Shown here: piece after piece, positions 56,603 through 64,000 of the stretch
Numbering within the stretch: the first letter of the stretch is position 1
How the letters are laid out: the number at the start of each line of letters is the position of its first letter
DNA from: Phytophthora hibernalis
Taxonomy: Eukaryota; Oomycota; Peronosporomycetes; Peronosporales; Peronosporaceae
NCBI GenBank assembly: GCA_012656075.1
Contig: JAAKBF010000305.1
Location: 21,370 to 85,369, forward strand
Direction of reading: 5' to 3'
Length of the DNA: 64,000 bases
Made by a program: the position numbers and the translations under genes
The notes under the pieces: generated by a model
What the model saw: the letters and a program-made list of their open reading frames with translations, nothing else
What the model was told of the DNA's origin: nothing
Database searches by the model: none

Positions 56603-57581
56603 CTGAGTGTCACCAGGTAGAATTCACAACGAGGAGAAGATACTACTTGTTTGCTTGATCCATTTAAGTGAAAACAACAGGTATAGTTGAGATACAAAAC
56701 GTATGACCAAAGTAATACGGACAGGTTGAAGCGAGTTACATTAGTTCACCAGCTTTTTGTGGCCTGACGCCTCGAATTGACGCAGTGGATACGGATAGGC
56801 CGCAGTGAGTTACATGAATCCACTGGCATTAAACACACGAGGCCACTCAATTTAGAGGCAACATTAATTCACCACACAGGTGGCACGGATAGGCTGTATG
56901 TAGTTACATTAACTTACTGGTCCAAATATACTAATTTGTCCAGATGACACGGAATGCGATGTTTTAAATAGTAAAGCATGTTCAATCAGTGAGCACCAAA
57001 ATTGTTTTTGTAAAGCATCGATTTAGTATTTTCTGGGTCAGGGTCTCTGATCAGATTCTATTGGTTATTTAACCAAGTATTGTCTGATCCCTGATCCAGT
57101 TCAATCCGGTAGCCGATCCCAAAAAAGGTAACCGTGAAGTGGACCTGTGTTCACGGCGGAAAGTTGTAGAATGAATTCAAAAGAGATAGGAGTCCTAGTA
57201 ACCCTCCCGAATACAGCCGCGTTGATATATCACACGCAACTTCGAAGACAAGATCCTTACATCCTCCTCTGGAAGAACTAGAGCCGGCGGTTGCGAAGTT
57301 CCTTCAGCAGATGTTTCCAATGGACAACGTGTACTATTTTGTGTTCACTAACTTTGTGTCACTGACACTAAGTGCATTCGTGATTCGCTAATCTATTACT
57401 AATTACCTAATTTGCTAATACGTTACTCTCTAATTGAAGGGTACCCGTTCGTTATTTTTCAGGTCAGGGTGGGTCAGAGTTTATCATTTTGTGTGTACGT
57501 ACCGGTATATCACAGTTGGGACTATTTATAATCTGATCCTGACCCAGTTCAAATCGGTAACCGATCCCTTAAATATTCTAC
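56603..57581. repeat. Repeat-rich region upstream of MULE 2 and B'
   Basis: Three degenerate copies of a motif around GGATAGGC-GAGTTACAT-A-TTCACTGG occur near 56728, 56792 and 56892, resembling subterminal transposon repeats. Two related fold-back units (GGTCAGGGT ... TGATCC-TGA-CCAGTTCAA-TCGG) lie at 57037-57120 and 57464-57570. 57133-57260 matches 17412-17540. No gene. Confidence 0.45.
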
Positions 57582-57583
57582 CC

Positions 57584-57677
57584 ACTTCACATTCCAAGCC
57601 TTCCTAAATCAACGTCGCTTCGTCTTCTATCAACTTCCTCCCGACGTTGGCATCAACCACACAACTAGATTCCAACA
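57584..57677 (+). repeat. 3' end of the 5' LTR of element B'
   Basis: Matches 17321-17411 inverted and ends at CCAACA. The primer binding site and the first part of gag that follow in B are replaced here by unrelated sequence. Confidence 0.55.
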
Positions 57678-57866
57678 ACACCCGTCTTGTTGAAGAACGG
57701 CTTCGGATCAGGGATTTGAAGGCACCGGGCAGCTGCGTTTGGCGGTAGGTATAGGCTGATGCAGGGCGAGCTCTGTGCTCGGAACTCTAAATCTCACTTT
57801 ATCTTTTGTGTCGTACTTCCCACTGCGTTAGGGGCCCTAGTGGCTTCCAACAGGTTTTGAGCCCAA

Positions 57867-58634
57867 ATGAACGATACCATCAACGAGGTCGCTCGTACTG
57901 AAGGTCATGTACCGGAAGTAGCGCCTCCAGCTAGTCGCGAAAGGAGTCATGTAGCGGAAGTAGCGCCTCCAGCTAGTCGCGAAAGGAGTCATGTAGCGGA
58001 AGTAGCGCCTCCAGCTAGTCGCGAAAGGATTGACATGGTGAATGACACAGAGGAGAAAGCAACCGTCGTTACTCGCGAAAGGTAGCGACAATACCCCTGA
58101 TATCAAGGAAAATGGTGGAGGGGGAGGTGACGCCGAGCTGTTAGAACTCATGCGTGGGCTCGCTGGGCGTCTACAACGGCTCGAGGAATCGCAGACGAAA
58201 CTGGAAAGGGTATTCGAGGGTGGTAGAAGTCCACCAAGGTTCGGAACGCCTATCGCCGCATCAGCGGACATGAATTGTTTGCGTCGGAACTCGGGCGGGG
58301 AGCACGCATGACTATTGACTCGTTGGTAGGCTCGCCAGCGCCCCCCGTACTCCAACCGCACCAAGACCAACGGTGCACGCCCGTATTTCGCTGCACAACA
58401 ACCTGTATATGGGCTAATTTGCAGCGACTATACGCTGGCGCGCAAGGCGGGCAGGTACCTCCACAACCTCCGCAGACTCCAGGTAGTTATCAGACCCCTG
58501 ACCCAGGACAGCAGAACAACGCTGGAGTGAAGTACCCCGATGCTCGTCAGAAGAAACTCCGCTTTCGCGGACGCCCATTCGAAGGACATCGCGGACAAGG
58601 TCAACGCAGCGATCCGGGTCTAGAGCCGATGTAA
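57867..58634 (+). pseudogene. Replaced / decayed gag region of B'
   Basis: Three frames in succession hold a 14-residue repeat (EVAPPASRERSHVA type), a Glu-rich helical segment (LRGLAGRLQRLEESQTKLER-like, near 58150), and then the Gly/Arg tail that matches B gag from 58560 on. The gag core seen in B (17202-16654) has no counterpart. Either B' belongs to a related element with a different gag or the segment was exchanged. Confidence 0.55.
57909..58028 (+). repeat. 42-bp tandem repeat, three copies
   Basis: Units start at 57909, 57951 and 57993 (GTAGCGGAAGTAGCGCCTCC...). Units 1 and 2 differ at one base near the start, and the third is slightly truncated. 42 bp is 14 codons, so the frame is kept. 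Confidence 0.92.
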
Positions 58635-58799
58635 ATTGGCCAGGGGAGATTCATATCCCGCGATGAGTGTTTTCAGCGCAATCTGTGCTTTTTCTGTGAG
58701 AAGCCAGGGCATCGTACGGCAAACTGCCGTCAGCGTAGCAGAAACGAGCAATCAGCAGCTGATCGTTCGGGTAACGTCATTCGACAGCAAGTTGGTAAC

Positions 58800-59216
58800 A
58801 TGCAAGAAGCCATACCCGAGGTGTTCGATCGCCTTACCATCAACGTCGCTGCTATCGGAGGTTCTGGTCGGCACCAATTGCTGCGGAAGAACGGTGCTGT
58901 GGGGAACCGTGAGGTTTTGATCCTGTTGGATAGCGGCGCCGATCATAATGTTATTCGCAAAGGACTCTGCACCAAGATTATCCGTCGCAAACGTGCAGTG
59001 GCAGAGCGCTTTGATGGGTCTACGACGCAGGTGCAGTGGGTGAACGAAGTGAAAGATGATATCAGCTTTGACGGGTTCGTCTTGCGTGACATGGTATTCT
59101 CGAAGTGGGATTTACCCTCCACACGTGATGTCATTTTTGGCAAATCTTTTTCGATCAGTATAACCCAGTCATCAACTGGTGAACTCACGACATGCTGCTG
59201 GACGCTGGTCTGCTGA
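58800..59216 (+). CDS. Aspartic protease region of B'
   Basis: A 138-codon ORF, with translation identical to the B copy at 15812-16228, including ILLDSGADHNVI. It shares the same upstream frameshift that cuts the zinc knuckle (near 58690). Confidence 0.75.
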   Translation: MQEAIPEVFDRLTINVAAIGGSGRHQLLRKNGAVGNREVLILLDSGADHNVIRKGLCTKIIRRKRAVAERFDGSTTQVQWVNEVKDDISFDGFVLRDMVFSKWDLPSTRDVIFGKSFSISITQSSTGELTTCCWTLVC

Positions 59217-59328
59217 GCCTCAGTGCCGCGTTCCAAGTCGAGATGGATGCCTTCGAAGCAGCGGTGCGGGCCTCAGATACGGAAGATGATCGCCCAGCCA
59301 GCAAACAAGATGGATTTTCCTCGAAGAC

Positions 59329-60520
59329 GTGGACCCAGCGATGCTGTGTGACGACGACCAAGCGTTTTTGGACGAGTACGAGTGCAGCCCGGAGTGGAAG
59401 GACATACTTGAGGCGAACACGATTCCTCGTGAGTATTGGCTACCTCCACAAGAGGTCAGCCAAGCAACGTTCGAAAAGACAATGCAGCTGGGATCATACG
59501 AGGAAGTGTATCGCGTCAAAGTATCGGCGTCGTTGGCGGTGAATCCAGTGCCTAATTTTTTAAGTGCTCTATTGGTTGAGTATGCAGACGTATTTCCAGA
59601 ACAACTGCCGGAAAAGCTACCCAAGGCTCGTGCAGTCGAATTTGAGCTGGCAATGAACTCCGGGGCGCGACCGACTTCGCGTGCACCCTTCAGACTCTCA
59701 CGCACAGAGCAAGATGCACTAGACGTGTTTGTGGGTGAGCTACTACAAAAGGCTGGCTGGAAGTATCGGACTCACCGTGTGTATCGAACATATTTGGCAT
59801 CCCGAAAAAGGATACTACCACTGGAATAGCGCCAACGCCATCGCAATGGATCAAGAGTGGCAACAGTACACTGGTAGTAGACTATCGCTACATCAACGGC
59901 CAGACAGAAGAGCCAAAACTTCCGCTGCCTCGAATCAATGAGCTATTCGGTCGTATGGTCGGGTGCTCTGTGTTCTCAACCATCGATCTTGCTCAGGGCT
60001 ACCACCAGATGCGAGTTGCATCTACGAGCCGAAAGTACACTGCCTTCAGGACGGACGAGGAAACATTTCATTGGTGTGTCGCTCCGATGGGGCTTAGTGT
60101 ATGCCAGGTGTGTGGTCCCGACTTATGCGACTTTTGTTTGGAAAGTTCTCCTTTGTCGTGGTGTACCTCGATGATCTTTGCATTTACTCTCACTCCGCGG
60201 AAGAACATTGCGCGCATCTGCGCCAAGTTTTCGACGTCTTGCGAGCTGAACGACTGTACACGACGATCAAAGTGCGTCTTTGGAGATGAGTCTGTGAACT
60301 TCTTAGGTCACACAGTAACGAAGAATGGATTGCGCGTCGACAAGCGCAAGACGTTGGCAATTGAGAAATTTCTGACCCAACAACATCCAAGCAACTTCTT
60401 AGCTTCCTGGGGTTGGCTGGCTATTATCGTCGATTCATTTGTGATTTTGCTGAGATTATGCTGCCCCTGAGTGAGTTGGTGAAGCAAAACATGGGGAGAC
60501 GAGCAGAAGCGGGCATTCGT
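59329..60520 (+). pseudogene. Reverse transcriptase of B', frameshifted
   Basis: Leader ORF 59329-59829 (ADVFPEQLPEKLPKARAVEF) extends further than in B because a frame break near 59660 is absent. The palm in 59955-60470 shows VFSTIDLAQGYHQMRV and NFLGHTVTKNGLRVD. The active-site YLDD with the following LCIYSHSAEEH lies in the frame of 60101-60289. Frame changes near 59740, 60170 and 60285 remain. Some breaks are shared with B and some are private to one copy. Confidence 0.83.
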
Positions 60521-61145
60521 GCAACTCAAGCTCCGTTTACAACAAGCTCCTGTACTACAGCTTCCAGACTTCGACAAGCCATTCGTGGTGACGACAGGTG
60601 CCTCAGATCGCTGTTGTGGAGCCGTACTGTCTCAACGAGTCTCGGGAAATGACTTGCCTGTCGCCTTCTTTTCGAAGAAACTCTCGTCGGCTGAACGCAA
60701 CTGGCCTGTGCATGAGCAGAAATTGTTCGCCATTAAGCTTGCCCTGTCCAAGTGGCGACATTACTTGTATGGACGCAAGTTTGAGTTTTTACGGATGATT
60801 CAGCGTGCTCCTGGTTCATGCAACACCCTCAAGTGTCCGGAAAATTAGCGAGGTGACTGGATTTTGTTGGGCAATTCACGTTCACGCTCCACCACGTGAA
60901 AGGAGCTGCTTACGTTGTCGCTGATGCATTGTCACGACCAGCGGAACTCCAAGCTTCGAATGAGAAATGTGACCAGACCGATATTCTACAGCCTATCGTA
61001 CACCAGTGCGATGGTCACTGTACTGCGGACAGCAAGTCGTTGCGGCGCCACAAGATATCGAATCTCTCTTTCCCTACTTCCGAATCCGACTGTCACTTGC
61101 TTCAGGACAACGACTTCCAGGGGAGAGGTGTCGCGGCACCGGTGA
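60519..61145 (+). pseudogene. RNase H region of B'
   Basis: VVTTGASDRCCGAVLSQ, AFFSKKLSSAERNWPVHEQK and VVADALSRPAEL are visible in two frames. As in B, the first motif reads GASD. Confidence 0.78.
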
Positions 61146-61254
61146 TGGTAGCGCACGAAGTGCTGACGATCAAAGTGGGTGAAGCAGCGATTTCCATCAC
61201 AAACGTGCATCTGGACTCGGCCACCAAACGCGTGTTCAAGCAAGGATACCGACG

Positions 61255-62266
61255 CGACTCTCACTTCGCTGGTTTAGGAAGTCGTCGCCATTCAAGAAAG
61301 TTTCAGGCGCAATATTGCGCTGGGAACAAGGCCAAGTTTATCTGGAGACTGGAGAAGCCGTTCGACGACTTTGTGTTCCTGATTATGGTGACCTGCGCAT
61401 TGCACTTTTGGCAGAATTCCACGACGGCCCAGTAGCTACACACCGGGTATCCGACGGACTCAATTGAAATTAAGTCAATGGTACTACTGGTCTACCATGC
61501 TGGTCGATATCAAGCGCTACGTACAAAGCTGCGCCACCTGCGCTCGCTTCAAGTCGAGCAGTTTGCGAAGGAACGGCGAGCTCATGCCACTACGTGTGCC
61601 TTCCGAATGCTGGCTGATTGTGGGGATTGACTTCGTCACAGGACTTCAAGCATCTTCGGGCTACGACGCCATTATGGTGTGCATCGACCATTTGAGTAAG
61701 AGGTCAAAGTACGTGGCAACACATTCGACAGCAACAGGTGCACAGTCCGCAGCTCTCTTTTTGATGTAGTTGTTCGCAACCATGGACTACCAGCTGCAAT
61801 CGTGAGCGACCGTGACCCGAGGTTCACCGGTTCATTTTGGCAAGAACTGATGCGCATTATGGGAGTCAAGCTACGAATGACGACGGCATTTCGTGCTCAA
61901 GCGGATGGCCAAACTGAGCGGCAAATCAGAGTTATCGAAGATGTACTTCGCTGTATGGTATCTCTGCACGGGACAAATTGGTCCGAGGTGTTATCTACTG
62001 TGGAGTACGCTCACGCGACGTTGGTGAGCTCTTCGACCAAAATGTCGCCATTTCAAATTGACACAGGTCGCGTGGATCGTACGCCAGGTGTCGAGGCGGA
62101 GACCCGAAATGATTTTGCTGCCAATTTTGTGGAAGAGCGCCTGAAGATTATCGAAGCCGCACAAAGGAACTTACGTGACGCCAAGGTCCGGCAGAAAGCG
62201 TATTACGACCAAGGCCGTAGTTTGGTGCAGTTTGAGGAAGGCGATTGGGTGTACCTGAGCACATGA
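61255..62266 (+). pseudogene. Integrase core of B'
   Basis: The zinc-binding end (CATCARFK) and first catalytic Asp (GIDFVTGLQ) lie in 61464-61769. The second Asp (SDRDPRF) and Glu (QADGQTERQIR) lie in 61802-62266. The 154-codon second ORF differs from the B copy at four residues by eye. A TAG replaces the codon before the shared frame break near 61767. Confidence 0.84.
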
Positions 62267-62332
62267 AACCTACATCTCGCTCATGCAGCGCGTGGAACCC
62301 GTATTGACAAAGACACACTAGCAGCGACATTT

Positions 62333-62797
62333 GTGGACCCTTTCCAGATCACCAAAATGGTGAACCAGAACATGGCCAAGCTAGACTTGCCGAAGACCAT
62401 GCGCCGACTGCATAACAGCTTCAACGTCGACGTGCTGCGTCACGTTGTCGAGTCTCCAGCAGGGTCCCTGAGCCGGCCATTGCCAAAGGTATCTCCAGTA
62501 CACTTTTCCCCGGACAACGACGATCGCGCCCTACATCTGATCGAGCGGCTGGTCAAGCAACGAACACGCCGCAGATAGAAGCAATTCTTGGTACATTGGC
62601 AAGGCCTACCGGACAGTGAAGACACTTGGGAAAACGAAGCCAATATTCATATCGCAGTTGCGATTACTATTCTGATGTTTATGCAGGAGGATGTGTATTT
62701 GGAATCAAATGAAACATGCTGGCGGGCTCGAGTAGCACAGCATTTCCAAGCAGATGGTTGGTGGTTCAAACCCACTGCGCGTCCTATCTTCACGTAA
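62333..62797 (+). pseudogene. Chromodomain C-terminus of B', interrupted by TAG
   Basis: Same layout as 12215-12679. Within the RTRRR-K run a TAG (62576-62578) replaces the AAG lysine codon of B, cutting off the chromodomain block (FLVHW, EDTWENEA). Confidence 0.83.
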
Positions 62798-63204
62798 GGT
62801 TCGTCGCTCGTCCGTCCGCCGAAGTCCGTTTCGTGCACGCACGTGGTAATAGATTAATATCTCCTACGCTAACCACCGCAGTTGCTTGAGGTGACAGGAC
62901 TAAGGTTAGGTACACGAGAACGATGTGGGTTAGGAGAGTTTTGTTTTATATCTAAACGTTTGACATTTTGTGACAGCAGCCATGTGACGAGACTTCAACT
63001 GCAACTTAAGCGACGAATAACTACCTAGATTTGCATCTATTCCACAATAGAGATGAACACGACCCAATTGGCTTTTAGTTATGGTTAAAGAATGGAAATG
63101 TTTGTATTTGTTTGTATTTGTTTGAGTTAGAGCCCAGGACAAAACCCTTCGTGTAAACCTGAGTCTTCTATCTAACTGCTGGTGGAAATCTAAAAGTACA
63201 AGAT
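62798..63204 (+). repeat. 3' flank of B' (matches 11808-12214 inverted)
   Basis: Ends in CTAAAAGTACAAGAT directly before the A-type LTR, base for base the same junction as at 11807/11808. A TTTGTATTTG duplication near 63105-63122 is not in the left copy. Confidence 0.75.
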
Positions 63205-64000
63205 TGTGGTGTAGCGGGATCAGCCAAAATCTTGTTAAGGCTAGATCCGACTTCCCACTGCGCCCAGACACCAACTAACGGAGAGGGTCCCCGATGATCC
63301 GTGATCTGCCGAACTTGGTCTCACCTTGTGTACCCGTTGGTGGGCTGGATCTGCTCTCTCGGGACTCCGAAGAGTGCAGTGACGAGAAGTCTTGAACGTC
63401 CTGGCGGGACGCGGGGACGGGGTGGAGTAGCGCGGAAGTCTTCACGCTACAGCCGAGTATATGGATCGATCGGGGTTGTCTAGAATCGATCGAGGGCTTG
63501 GACTTGATCCTAAGCCTAGGGATGCCTTGTGGGCGTTGCTGTCCTTTCCTTTTCCTTTCCTTTGTGTGCTTGCCGCTTCCAATAGCGGGACTTGAGTTGA
63601 TGAGAGTTTGAAGACGATCGACGGCCAAGCAGTAGTCCAGTCGATCGAGGTATGCACTAGAACGATAGAGACTTAGGTGTAGGAAGATCGACCAATGTAT
63701 TATCCGATCCTTACGCTACAACACTAGATCTACTAACGCTAGTATGCAAACACCTTATGGGGCCAATGTTCTTCCCGTCTGGAAGGCACTTGCGATGTTC
63801 AGTGCAAATTCGAGTCTGATTTATAGTTATGTCTATCTCAGCCAAACACTTAGTCTGAACTCCACTAAACGACCGCTAGATGCCTTGCGTGTCACCTGCC
63901 GCCGCTCTTACCCATCCTTCCCGGTGCCTTCGTACACTCGTCGATGTCGACTTCGCCCAATCTTGAGAAACAGCTGGTCGATCGGCGGATCCTCGATCGA
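63205..64000 (-). repeat. Third A-type LTR (A''), cut by window edge
   Basis: This is the first 796 bp (on the + strand) of an inverted 1096-bp A-type LTR, starting TGTGGTG at 63205. It differs from the A' LTR at only a couple of positions seen by eye, but from the A 3' LTR at many (e.g. the stretch around 63680). It is either a solo LTR or the 3' LTR of an element extending right. Confidence 0.93.

Overview
The window looks like repeat-rich, effector-bearing DNA of a plant-pathogenic oomycete, most likely Phytophthora or a close relative. The basis is two Crinkler (CRN) genes with the LQLFLAK and HVLVVVP motifs, an oomycete-type PDZ plus CAMK kinase gene, and a transposon mix (chromodomain Ty3/Gypsy, Ty1/Copia, LINE, MULE, PIF/Harbinger, MITE-like repeats) typical of such regions. 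No rRNA, tRNA or CRISPR was seen. Almost every long coding region is broken by single-base frameshifts or stops, in host-like genes as well as transposons. That means either widespread decay or an uncorrected long-read consensus, and the sequence alone cannot separate the two.

Layout. 1-11807: Gypsy element A on the + strand. Its 5' LTR is cut by the window edge and its 3' LTR (10712-11807) is complete. Most of its reverse transcriptase is deleted. It carries a ~2.9 kb antisense coding region (7727-10623) between integrase and 3' LTR. 11808-17411: Gypsy element B on the - strand, abutting A. 17412-19060: repeat remnants. 19061-29856: two convergent CRN genes, one with a probable HNH-nuclease C-terminus and one with a kinase C-terminus. 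They are flanked by a ~1.2 kb inverted repeat covering their upstream regions and N-terminal codons. Between them lies a MULE whose coding region ends in a ULP1-like protease domain. 29857-34910: short repeats, a Gypsy fragment and a PIF/Harbinger element. 35261-40175: the most host-like stretch, with a PDZ-PDZ-DUSP gene, a PDZ-kinase gene and a divergent gene of unknown function. 40260-50504: MITE insertion, truncated Copia with a folded-back end, LINE remnant, Gypsy C gag with a 51-bp minisatellite, and a broken Myb-like ORF. 52349-55129: truncated A' on the - strand. 55208-56602: a second MULE (-). 57582-63204: B' (+). 63205-64000: a third A-type LTR (-), running off the window.

Large-scale structure. 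11012-16467 and 58560-64000 are inverted copies of one another, including the exact junction between the B 3' flank and an A LTR, so they are better explained as a segmental duplication than as independent insertions. The LTR at the right-hand junction nevertheless resembles the A' LTR more than its positional partner. The CRN pair, the inverted repeats and the nested transposons together describe a locus shaped by repeated inverted duplication.
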